Positions 1-5,303 of a stretch of 6,781 bases of DNA are shown here, one piece after another (the stretch's first letter is position 1; each line of letters opens with the position of its first letter). The notes beneath the pieces are model-generated. The model saw nothing but the letters and a program-made list of their open reading frames with translations, was not told the origin of the DNA and did not search any database. The position numbers and the translations under genes are program-made. The DNA lies in NCBI GenBank assembly GCA_015222355.1, contig JADFVC010000297.1, forward strand, positions 1-6,781, read 5' to 3'. This DNA comes from Chloroflexota bacterium. Lineage in GTDB: Bacteria > Desulfobacterota > Desulfuromonadia > Desulfuromonadales > Geopsychrobacteraceae.

Positions 1-1
1 G

Positions 2-121
2 CATAATAAAGATCGCTCGGCGGATAAAGGACTCTTTCCTCCGGAAACGGCCCTTTTCCGCAATCTCGGCGTCAACCTGCACGCCTGTTTGTGCGACGTA
101 GACAACCACGCCTCCGCGTAA
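2..121 (+). CDS. 3' end of an unidentified plus-strand gene (partial)
   Basis: An open frame enters from the left edge, runs 39 codons and stops at TAA (119-121). The visible tail is rich in His, Asn and Cys and includes the stretch HACLCDVDNHASA just before the stop. I do not recognise the family. Support for coding: no stop over 39 codons, C-rich third codon positions and common codons like those of the neighbours, and an abrupt change to AT-rich sequence right after the stop. The reverse strand in the same codon register is also open from about 208 down to position 1, so the strand is not certain. The clustered Cys and His residues could bind a metal, but that is a guess. Confidence 0.4.
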   Translation, partial: HNKDRSADKGLFPPETALFRNLGVNLHACLCDVDNHASA

Positions 122-180
122 CCACTTGATTTCCTTGACCTTGCGAAAAATTGCTCGTTTCCCATATGAAAACTTCATCA

Positions 181-207
181 TGTCCATCCGGAGTTTCCGG
201 ATGGACA
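181..207. repeat. Perfect 12-bp hairpin, copy 1 of a two-member family
   Basis: The arms TGTCCATCCGGA (181-192) and TCCGGATGGACA (196-207) are exact inverted complements around a GTT loop. No T-tract follows on either strand, so it is not a classical intrinsic terminator. Its right edge coincides with the probable -35 box of the downstream promoter (202-207). A second hairpin with the same core and the same loop lies at 3795-3825, and the sequence differences between the two are compensated on both arms. It could be a dispersed intergenic repeat, a U-tract-free terminator for the gene ending at 121, or a protein-binding palindrome. Confidence 0.75.
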
Positions 208-229
208 CTAGCTATCATATCGGTATAAT
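202..229 (+). promoter_or_regulatory. Sigma-70-type promoter of the CNB / AI-2E / IMPase operon
   Basis: TGGACA (202-207; five of six to TTGACA) is followed by a 16-bp spacer and a perfect TATAAT (224-229). The predicted start near 236 leaves a leader of about 60 nt before the GTG codon at 295. The -35 box is the outer part of the right hairpin arm, so cruciform formation or a protein on the palindrome would interfere with promoter use. Confidence 0.65.
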
Positions 230-281
230 AGGATTTTTAATACAGACCCTGCAGCCTGGGCTAAATGACCGGTTGCTATTC

Positions 282-289
282 AAGAGGAA
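282..289 (+). promoter_or_regulatory. Shine-Dalgarno site that selects the GTG start at 295
   Basis: AAGAGGAA ends 5 nt before GTG (295-297), which is ideal spacing. The in-frame ATG at 265 has no comparable purine-rich site upstream and would place this SD inside the coding region. The GTG is therefore preferred. Confidence 0.75.
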
Positions 290-294
290 CCACT

Positions 295-825
295 GTGAAT
301 CCATTCTGGAGCAATATTTTCCGCGGATCCGGGTATGAAGATACCCTGGCCTATTTCCTCAGCACCGTCCCGGTTTTCAGCAAGCTGAAAAAGCGCGAAC
401 TGAATTTTCTCGAAACGATCGTCCATGTCCGCAATTACCAGAAGGATGAAGTAATTTTTGAAGAGGGGGATATCGGCTCGGGGATGTATGCAATCCGTTC
501 CGGTCAGGTCGTCATTTACACGCGCGACGAACATGACCGGGAAACCGAAGAGACAGTTCTCGAATCGGGAGACTTTTTCGGCGAGGTCGCTTTAACCGCC
601 TCGCGACCACGCATTGCTTCAGCCCGCACCACGGAACAGACCGTATTGGTTGGCCTGTTCCGCTCCGACATGCTGGAAGCTGTCCGCAAACACCCGGCCG
701 GCGCGGCAAATATTTTACTCGGGCTCACCCGGGTGATCAGCGACCGTTTGCACCATAGCCAGATACTGATTCACGAATTAAAACGCCAGCAAACCGGTTC
801 TGACCGGGAACATAATCAGTCATGA
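295..825 (+). CDS. Stand-alone cyclic-nucleotide-binding domain protein
   Basis: This 176-residue protein is essentially one cyclic-nucleotide-binding (CAP/PKA-type) domain at about residues 25-135. Seen: the early beta-roll motif DEVIFEEGDIGSGMYAIRSG (51-70) and the phosphate-binding cassette FFGEVAL...SRPRIASAR (94-111), with the Glu (E97) and Arg (R106) that in the family hold the ribose and phosphate of cAMP or cGMP. Both are present, so ligand binding is plausible. After the domain there is only a helical tail (about 136-165) and no helix-turn-helix, so it is unlikely to be a CRP/FNR-type DNA-binding regulator. No signal peptide or membrane segment is visible, so it should be cytosolic. 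Its stop overlaps the start of the transporter gene (ATGA), implying coupled translation and perhaps a shared job. The GTG start is chosen for its SD; ATG 265 would add 10 residues. Ligand and partner are unknown. Confidence 0.93.
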   Translation: MNPFWSNIFRGSGYEDTLAYFLSTVPVFSKLKKRELNFLETIVHVRNYQKDEVIFEEGDIGSGMYAIRSGQVVIYTRDEHDRETEETVLESGDFFGEVALTASRPRIASARTTEQTVLVGLFRSDMLEAVRKHPAGAANILLGLTRVISDRLHHSQILIHELKRQQTGSDREHNQS

Positions 826-1952
826 CCGATCAGAGCGGTCTCAGCCGCGCCCAGGTTTTCCTGCTCTATTTTGTCCTGACGGCTGCCATTGCCTCCGGAA
901 TTGCCATCTTTTCCTCGGCATCAACCATCACCGAAATGCTGCAGACAGCAACCGACGGGCTGTTCCTGCCGATCCTGCTGTCACTGATTGCGGCCTTCCT
1001 ACTTGACCCGCTGGTGCAATTTTTCGAAGGGGAAAAGATCGGTCGAACCGGGAGTATCTTCATTGTTTATTTCCTGATTTCGATGCTGATCCTGCTGCTG
1101 CTGTTATCGATCGGATCACCAAACTGGGAAGGGATGATGCAAGCCCTCAAAGCCGACTTCCCACGCTATTTCGGTCGTGCCATTGAGTACCTCAACGGCT
1201 TGCTGATGAAGGCCCAGGAACATTTTCCCTTCGTCAAAGACTATGATCTGCCGGAGAAAATGCGAGAATCGGCCGAGACTTTCCTCGGCCTGATCCTCAT
1301 CCATACACCTAAATCGGCCATGCGGATCGGCAGTCTGTTCCTGCTGGTCCCGCTCTTTTCCTTCTTTTTTCTGCGCGACAGTCGGCGGCTCATGCGTGGC
1401 CTGATTTCCCTGACACCGAACCGCTACTTCGAGATGGTGCTCGACATCTACGATCATGTCAGCTGGCAGCTGACACATTTTATCCGCGGGAGAATCCTCG
1501 AAGCCCTGATTATCGGCATCGTTGTCTGGATGGGGCTCTCCCTCACCGACATTCGCTACGCCCCGATCCTCGGGGTGATTGCCGGGGTCACCAACCTGGT
1601 TCCCTATATCGGCCCGATTATCGGCATGATCCCCGGCCTGCTGATCGCCCTGGTCGACCTGGGAATGGGAGGGCAATTCTGGTGGATTCTCTGTGTCTAC
1701 CTGTTGATTGCCCAGGTCATTCTCGACAACTTCATCCTCATCCCGATTCTCATTTCACGGGTCTCAAACCTGCATCCCCTGCTGGTCATTCTCGCCATTG
1801 TCATGGGCGGCAAACTCTACGGGGTCCTGGGAATGATTATCGGTGTGCCGATCGTCAGCATTATCAACATCATTATTCTTGAGATTCGTCAGTATCGCCG
1901 GACCTTCAGTCCGCACTTGCAGATCATCAGCAAAAGGAATGAAGTCACCTGA
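822..1952 (+). CDS. AI-2E / PerM-family (UPF0118) membrane transporter
   Basis: This 376-residue polytopic inner-membrane protein has the usual length of the AI-2E transporter family. Hydrophobic segments lie at about 11-31, 46-65, 77-97, 168-185, 226-245, 247-280 (re-entrant or double), 286-312 and 318-352. A soluble region at about 100-165 separates the third and fourth, as in the family. The best family signature is NLVPYIGPIIGMIPG (258-272); a family-style C-terminal region follows with LDNFILIPIL (301-310) and GVLGMIIGVPI (334-344). Characterised members include E. coli TqsA, linked to AI-2 export, and Na+/H+ antiporters, so the substrate cannot be read from sequence. The start overlaps the upstream stop by ATGA and has no strong SD of its own, pointing to translational coupling. 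The phosphatase gene begins 2 bp after the stop. Confidence 0.94.
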   Translation: MTDQSGLSRAQVFLLYFVLTAAIASGIAIFSSASTITEMLQTATDGLFLPILLSLIAAFLLDPLVQFFEGEKIGRTGSIFIVYFLISMLILLLLLSIGSPNWEGMMQALKADFPRYFGRAIEYLNGLLMKAQEHFPFVKDYDLPEKMRESAETFLGLILIHTPKSAMRIGSLFLLVPLFSFFFLRDSRRLMRGLISLTPNRYFEMVLDIYDHVSWQLTHFIRGRILEALIIGIVVWMGLSLTDIRYAPILGVIAGVTNLVPYIGPIIGMIPGLLIALVDLGMGGQFWWILCVYLLIAQVILDNFILIPILISRVSNLHPLLVILAIVMGGKLYGVLGMIIGVPIVSIINIIILEIRQYRRTFSPHLQIISKRNEVT

Positions 1953-1954
1953 CC

Positions 1955-2743
1955 ATGCCTGATCCACAACTCCTCAGTCATGTCCTTGATCTGACCCGCC
2001 GGGTCGGTCACTACCAGATGAGCAGATTCCGCAGCCTGTCACCCGGTGGAGGCGAGGAAAAACTCGCCCGTGAATTTGTCTCAGAGGTCGATCTTCACTC
2101 AGAGCAGCTGCTCATTGCCGGGCTGCAAAAGCTTCTGCCGGAAGCTGGCTGCTACGGCGAGGAAACCGGAATCAGCGGGAACGACAGACTGCGCTGGATT
2201 ATCGATCCCCTTGACGGCACGACCAACTATCTGAGTGGGCTGGAACAATTCTGTATTTCGGTTGCTCTGGAAGTCGATGGCTGCTGCGAACTCGGGGTCG
2301 TTCTGCGTCCAGCCTCGAATGAAAGCTACTGCGCCATCCGCGGTCACGGCCTGCAGCACAATGGCCACCCCTGTGGGCAAGCCCCTGTCACACGCCTGTC
2401 GCAAGCCTTGATCGGCACCGGCTTCCCCTACCGTTCGAAGGATCTGGCCAAATGTTTTTTCCTCTGTGCTGAGGAAGTTCTCTATGCCAGTCGCGGTATC
2501 CGCCGATTTGCTGCTGCCGCCCTCGACCTTTGTTATCTCTCAGTCGGCTTTTTACAGGGGTTCTGGGAAAGCGACCTGCAACCCTATGATGTCGCCGCGG
2601 CCCTGTTGTTCTTGGAAGAAACCGGCTGCGTGGCGACAAATCAACAAGGCGAGAGCTATTCACCATACCGCGATCGACTTCTTGTCTGCGGCTCACCCCT
2701 GGTCCACAAAGAGCTCCTACCGATCATCGCAAAACACTACTGA
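1955..2743 (+). CDS. Inositol monophosphatase family protein (Mg2+-dependent phosphatase)
   Basis: This 262-residue protein has the full inositol monophosphatase/SuhB architecture. Metal-site motifs are visible in order: VSEVDLHSE (42-50), GEE with E69, WIIDPLDGTTNY (81-92) with D84 and D87, and the C-terminal ALDLCYLSVG...FWE...PYDVAAA (189-216) with D212. The last motif is usually P-W-D-x-A-A; here Trp is Tyr, a mild change that keeps the metal-binding Asp. Family members hydrolyse inositol-1-phosphate, fructose-1,6-bisphosphate, 3'-phosphoadenosine phosphates or similar small phosphates, and the motifs do not discriminate. It is cytosolic with no signal peptide. It is the last gene of the three-gene operon, 2 bp after the transporter stop and with no well-placed SD, and a probable terminator follows. 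A suhB or cysQ label would be over-precise. Confidence 0.94.
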   Translation: MPDPQLLSHVLDLTRRVGHYQMSRFRSLSPGGGEEKLAREFVSEVDLHSEQLLIAGLQKLLPEAGCYGEETGISGNDRLRWIIDPLDGTTNYLSGLEQFCISVALEVDGCCELGVVLRPASNESYCAIRGHGLQHNGHPCGQAPVTRLSQALIGTGFPYRSKDLAKCFFLCAEEVLYASRGIRRFAAAALDLCYLSVGFLQGFWESDLQPYDVAAALLFLEETGCVATNQQGESYSPYRDRLLVCGSPLVHKELLPIIAKHY

Positions 2744-2785
2744 AAATCATTCACTGAAAGCCCCTTGTTCCGCTGACCAGGAATT

Positions 2786-2808
2786 CCGTGATTTCGCGGT
2801 CTTTTTTT
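2786..2808 (+). terminator. Probable Rho-independent terminator after the IMPase gene
   Basis: CCGTG (2786-2790) and CGCGG (2795-2799) form a 5-bp stem with one G-U pair around an ATTT loop, followed by TC and seven T residues (2802-2808). A GACC/GGTC pairing (2775-2778 with 2798-2801) is an alternative outer fold. The stem is short, but the T-run and its place 40 bp after the operon's last stop support the call. On the minus strand no T-run follows, so it should not terminate proC. The rest of the convergent spacer (2809-2859) is AT-rich with nothing else recognised. Confidence 0.55.
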
Positions 2809-2859
2809 CAGAATATCTCCATATCACCAGTTGTAAATTAATGTTATTTGAAAATCCGC

Positions 2860-3672
2860 TCAATGACTCCCCAGCTCGCGAGAGCGGGCAGCGGCGGCGG
2901 AAACGGCTTCCATCAGGGTCGTCCGCAGCCCCTTTTTCTCCAGAGAACTAACACCGGTAATCGCGGTACCGCCGGGTGAACAGACCCGATCACGCAGGAT
3001 CGCCGGATGCTCGCCGGTCTCGCGCACCATCAATGCTGCACCGACCACCGTCTGCACCGCCAGGGCATGAGCAACATCGCGCCGCAACCCTTCGCGCACC
3101 CCGCCATCGGCCAGAGCCTCAATCACGGTGTAAATGTAGGCCGGCCCGGAACCGGACAGGCCGGTTGCCGCATCCATCTGCCGCTCATCGATAATCTGCA
3201 CCTTGCCCACCGCCTCAAACAACTGCTTGACCAGGGCCAGATCCTCTTTGCTCGAATGGTGGCCATGACAGATAGCACTGGCTCCTTCACCGACCAGGGC
3301 AGGTGTATTCGGCATCACCCGGACAACCCGCGGTGACCCCTGGAAATACCCTTCAATGGTGGTTGACGAAACCCCGGCCAGAATTGAGACAACCAGTTTG
3401 TCATCGCGATAAGCCGGAGCAACCTCTTCAAGAACCTCAACAACAATCTGCGGCTTGATGGCCAGTATGACAATCTCGCAACTTCGCATCAGCTCAAGAT
3501 TGTCGGTCGTCAATTCAATCCCATAGGTTTCCAGCAGATGTTCCCGGCGCAATTCGCTCGGTTCCGACGCCATGAGCCGCTCAATGGGAAAACTGCTGGA
3601 GAGCAAACCCTTAATCATGGCCTCTGCCATGTTCCCGCCACCGATAAAACCGATTTTTTGCACATTGGTCAT
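2860..3672 (-). CDS. proC: Pyrroline-5-carboxylate reductase
   Basis: ProC catalyses the last step of proline synthesis, reducing delta-1-pyrroline-5-carboxylate with NAD(P)H in the cytosol. The 270-residue length is typical. The N-terminal Rossmann fold shows KIGFIGGGNMAEAMIKGLL (6-24), AIKPQ (71-75) and VVSILAGVS (94-102). VVRVMPNTPALVGEGASAI (116-134) matches the conserved nucleotide/substrate loop. The C-terminal dimerisation domain contains TGLSGSGPAYIY (170-181) and the signature around DRVCSPGGTAITGV (228-241). The ATG at 3672 has a good SD (AAAGGGA, 6 nt spacer). The gene is monocistronic as far as can be seen, convergent with the phosphatase and divergent from the polyamine operon. 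Its leader can fold (see 3698-3757). Glutamate-derived proline and arginine-derived polyamines are metabolically adjacent, which may explain the neighbourhood. Confidence 0.98.
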   Translation of the reverse strand: MTNVQKIGFIGGGNMAEAMIKGLLSSSFPIERLMASEPSELRREHLLETYGIELTTDNLELMRSCEIVILAIKPQIVVEVLEEVAPAYRDDKLVVSILAGVSSTTIEGYFQGSPRVVRVMPNTPALVGEGASAICHGHHSSKEDLALVKQLFEAVGKVQIIDERQMDAATGLSGSGPAYIYTVIEALADGGVREGLRRDVAHALAVQTVVGAALMVRETGEHPAILRDRVCSPGGTAITGVSSLEKKGLRTTLMEAVSAAAARSRELGSH

Positions 3673-3697
3673 CGCTGTTCCCTTTCAAATGCCTGGA

Positions 3698-3757
3698 GGG
3701 GACTGACCTCAGGCCTGTCCCTGGATAATCGGGAGACAGAAGGTGAATTCAGTCCCC
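3698..3757 (-). promoter_or_regulatory. Foldable 5' leader of proC (two nested stems)
   Basis: On the minus strand GGGGACTGA (3757-3749) can pair with TCAGTCCCC (3706-3698), a 9-bp outer stem. Inside it CTGTCTC (3739-3733) can pair with GGGACAG (3721-3715), a 7-bp stem that uses one G-U pair. That wobble is a C-A mismatch in the plus transcript, so the fold suits the proC mRNA. The structure ends about 25 nt before the ATG and leaves the SD free. I recognise no known riboswitch class. It may be a stabilising leader or a chance fold. Confidence 0.35.
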
Positions 3758-3766
3758 AATGATCAT

Positions 3767-3796
3767 TATTTAGTTCCCGACTCGGAAACCTGTCAG
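3767..3796 (-). promoter_or_regulatory. Weak candidate promoter for proC
   Basis: Read on the minus strand, CTGACA (3796-3791; five of six to TTGACA) is followed after 18 bp by TAAATA (3772-3767), a poor -10 match. The -35 overlaps the edge of hairpin copy 2 by 2 bp, as copy 1 overlaps the -35 of the other promoter. It would start transcription just upstream of the foldable leader. Support is limited to position and the -35 match. Confidence 0.25.
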
Positions 3797-3825
3797 TTCC
3801 CACCCGGAGTTTCCGGGTGGGAACT
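3795..3825. repeat. Perfect 14-bp hairpin, copy 2 of the two-member family
   Basis: AGTTCCCACCCGGA (3795-3808) and TCCGGGTGGGAACT (3812-3825) are exact inverted complements around a GTT loop. The loop and the five base pairs next to it are identical to the hairpin at 181-207, and outer differences are matched on both arms. It sits between two divergent genes, 122 bp upstream of proC and 142 bp upstream of the polyamine operon, with no T-tract on either side. A terminator role is therefore unlikely here. A partial echo of the left arm, AGTTCCC, lies at 3772-3778, and a short TATTTAG direct repeat is found at 3767-3773 and 3825-3831. Confidence 0.78.
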
Positions 3826-3895
3826 ATTTAGCACAGCATTGAAAAAAATGCATCCGCAGAAGAGAAAAGCCGGTGCGATGTTAAGATTAAATGCT

Positions 3896-3922
3896 TTGAC
3901 AGGGCTGGAAACCGAGTATAGT
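3896..3922 (+). promoter_or_regulatory. Probable promoter of the polyamine operon
   Basis: A perfect TTGACA (3896-3901) is followed after 15 bp by TATAGT (3917-3922; five of six). The spacer is 1-2 bp shorter than optimal. Transcription would start near 3929, giving a leader of about 40 nt. A TATAAT at 3943-3948 lies too close to the SD (AGGGAG, 3951-3956) to serve a normal leader and has no -35 partner. Confidence 0.5.
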
Positions 3923-3967
3923 AACAGCTGATTCCAACCCGGTATAATCGAGGGAGCCAAAAAACCG

Positions 3968-4435
3968 ATGAAAGTTGCCAAGCGATTTTTTCTCAGCTGC
4001 GGAGCCAGTGAGGGAAGTTCCTGCCAAAACGCCCTGGACCTGGCCCGCATTGCCGCCGGTGTCGACAATATCAACCTGCTCACCGGTTGTAACCTGGTAC
4101 CACCGCAAACCAGGCAGACAGCGCCGGAACGACTCGCCGAAGCAGCGACGCTTCCCGCTGTTGTTGCCTCAATCTGCAGTGAAACCCCGGATGAAATCAT
4201 TTCTGCCGGGATCGCCGTGGCCTGGCCGACAGAGACCAGTCGGGCGGGATTGGTGATGGAATACGCAGCCTCCGGGCACAAAGAGGATATCGAAGCGATT
4301 GCCCGGCGAATGGCCGAAGATGGCTTGAAAGCCCGCGGTCTCGCGGTTCGCGAAATCCATTCCATCGCCGTCCAGCATCGTGTCGAGCGACTCGGCAGCG
4401 TGCTTGCCGTAGCGGTCATTGAAGAGGATTTCTAA
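3968..4435 (+). CDS. Pyruvoyl-dependent arginine decarboxylase family protein lacking the self-cleavage serine
   Basis: The 155-residue protein matches the archaeal/chlamydial pyruvoyl arginine decarboxylase (PdaD/AaxB) fold end to end: ASEG (13-16), NALD (21-24), AGVDNINL (30-37), LVPP (43-46), EIISAGIAVAWP (76-87), GLVMEY (94-99), then the EIHSIAVQHRVERLGSVLAVAV tail (129-150). Proenzymes of this family cleave between two serines and turn the second into the pyruvoyl cofactor. A gapless comparison with the M. jannaschii enzyme (recalled; offset 11) puts Cys41-Asn42 at that Ser52-Ser53 site. The equivalents of Asp35, Asn47 and Glu109 are kept as D24, N36 and E98. It probably cannot form pyruvoyl and may be a pseudoenzyme or regulatory partner, although the reading frame is intact. 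It is first in the speE-speA operon. SD AGGGAG lies 11 nt before the ATG. It is not AdoMet decarboxylase (SpeD), another pyruvoyl family. Confidence 0.88.
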   Translation: MKVAKRFFLSCGASEGSSCQNALDLARIAAGVDNINLLTGCNLVPPQTRQTAPERLAEAATLPAVVASICSETPDEIISAGIAVAWPTETSRAGLVMEYAASGHKEDIEAIARRMAEDGLKARGLAVREIHSIAVQHRVERLGSVLAVAVIEEDF

Positions 4436-4441
4436 CCCTGC

Positions 4442-4446
4442 GAGGA
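4442..4446 (+). promoter_or_regulatory. Shine-Dalgarno site for speE
   Basis: GAGGA lies 11 nt upstream of ATG 4458, slightly long but usable, and overlaps the alternative ATG at 4446, which it therefore cannot serve. It lies just after the stop of the preceding gene (4433-4435), in a 22-nt gap. Confidence 0.5.
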
Positions 4447-4457
4447 TGCCATCATAT

Positions 4458-5303
4458 ATGGAACTCTGGTACACGGAAAAACATAGCGAGAATGTCGGCA
4501 TCACTCTGAAGGTGACCGAAACCCTCTTCTCGGGCAAGAGTGAATTCCAACAGCTTGACATCGTCAATACCCTGGAATATGGCAAGATGATGTTGCTTGA
4601 CGGGCTCGTCATGGTCACCGAGCGGGACGAATTCATCTACCATGACATGATTGTTCATCCGGCCCTCTTCACCCATCCGAATCCCGGGCAGGTGCTGGTC
4701 ATCGGCGGTGGTGACGGCGGCAGTGTCCGCGAAATCATCAAACACCCCGGGGTTGAACTGGCCACCCTCTGTGAAATCGACGGCCTGGTCATCGACAAAT
4801 CTGTCGAGCTGCGGCCCGGCATGGCCTGCGAGATCGACGGCAGCAATCCGCGCGTCAAGCTGCATGTTGATGACGGCCTGGCTTACATCCGTGAACACCA
4901 GAACGAATTCGATGTCATCCTGGTCGACTCCACCGACCCGATCGGCCCGGCGGTCGGCCTGTTCGAAGAGGATTTCTACCGCTTGGTGTACAGTGCCCTG
5001 AAAGAGGACGGGATCATGGTTGCTCAGAGCGAGTCCCCCTTTTACCACGCCGAAATCCAGCAGAACATGTACCGCAACCTGCGGGCCGTCTATCCGATCG
5101 TCGAGATGTATCAGGCCTTTATCCCGACCTACCCGAGCGGCTTCTGGAGTTTTGCCTTTGCCAGCAAAAAATACCATCCGGTTAAAGACTTTGATCGCCG
5201 GCGAGCCGCGAAGCGTGGCTTCTACACCAAGTACTACAACGAAGACCTACATCTTGGTGCCTTCATGCTGCCGACCTTCGCCAGGGAAAATATTGCAGAA
5301 TGA
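4458..5303 (+). CDS. speE: Spermidine synthase (polyamine aminopropyltransferase)
   Basis: SpeE transfers the aminopropyl group of decarboxylated AdoMet to putrescine, giving spermidine and methylthioadenosine, in the cytosol. From ATG 4458 it is 281 residues, close to the B. subtilis enzyme, whose N-terminus (ELWYTEK...GIT) aligns with MELWYTEKHSENVGIT. An N-terminal beta domain (1-60) is followed by the Rossmann methyltransferase-like fold. VLVIGGGDGGSVRE (79-92) is the family signature, E106-D108 and DDG (138-140) bind dcAdoMet, and VDSTDPIGPA (156-165) carries the catalytic Asp (D157). PTYPSGFW (223-230) fits the diamine site. Upstream in-frame starts (TTG 4419 inside the previous gene, ATG 4446) are less likely by homology. 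Its TGA overlaps the speA ATG (ATGA), so the two are probably translationally coupled. Confidence 0.97.
   Translation: MELWYTEKHSENVGITLKVTETLFSGKSEFQQLDIVNTLEYGKMMLLDGLVMVTERDEFIYHDMIVHPALFTHPNPGQVLVIGGGDGGSVREIIKHPGVELATLCEIDGLVIDKSVELRPGMACEIDGSNPRVKLHVDDGLAYIREHQNEFDVILVDSTDPIGPAVGLFEEDFYRLVYSALKEDGIMVAQSESPFYHAEIQQNMYRNLRAVYPIVEMYQAFIPTYPSGFWSFAFASKKYHPVKDFDRRRAAKRGFYTKYYNEDLHLGAFMLPTFARENIAE

Noticed and set aside
126..338. Plus-strand 70-residue open frame before the CNB gene
   Set aside because: It crosses the hairpin, the promoter, and the SD and start of the next gene, and its composition is not protein-like.
1116..1676. Minus-strand 186-residue open frame opposite the transporter gene
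   Set aside because: Its Asp/Gln/His-rich composition is typical of the antisense of a hydrophobic membrane protein gene. The sense frame is a clear AI-2E-family protein.
3743..3931. Plus-strand 62-residue open frame between proC and the polyamine operon
   Set aside because: It runs straight through the perfect hairpin and the TTGACA/TATAGT promoter, has no SD and has no recognisable protein pattern.
3943..3948. Perfect TATAAT just upstream of the pyruvoyl-family gene
   Set aside because: It lies 2 bp before the Shine-Dalgarno site and has no -35 match at 16-18 bp, so a transcript from it would lack a usable leader.
3968..4435. Labelling the small first gene of the polyamine operon as speD (AdoMet decarboxylase)
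   Set aside because: The location next to speE invites this, but the motifs follow the pyruvoyl arginine decarboxylase family, and SpeD motifs are absent.
4419..4457. Upstream TTG (4419) or ATG (4446) starts for speE
   Set aside because: They add residues with no counterpart in known SpeE N-termini, and TTG 4419 lies inside the previous gene. ATG 4458 aligns with the family start and has an SD.
4421..4978. 14-nt exact direct repeat GAAGAGGATTTCTA at 4421-4434 and 4965-4978
   Set aside because: Both copies encode Glu-Glu-Asp-Phe in unrelated conserved proteins. Chance codon identity explains it.
4452..5177. Minus-strand 241-residue open frame opposite speE
   Set aside because: It is an antisense shadow of a strongly conserved spermidine synthase and has no family motif of its own.
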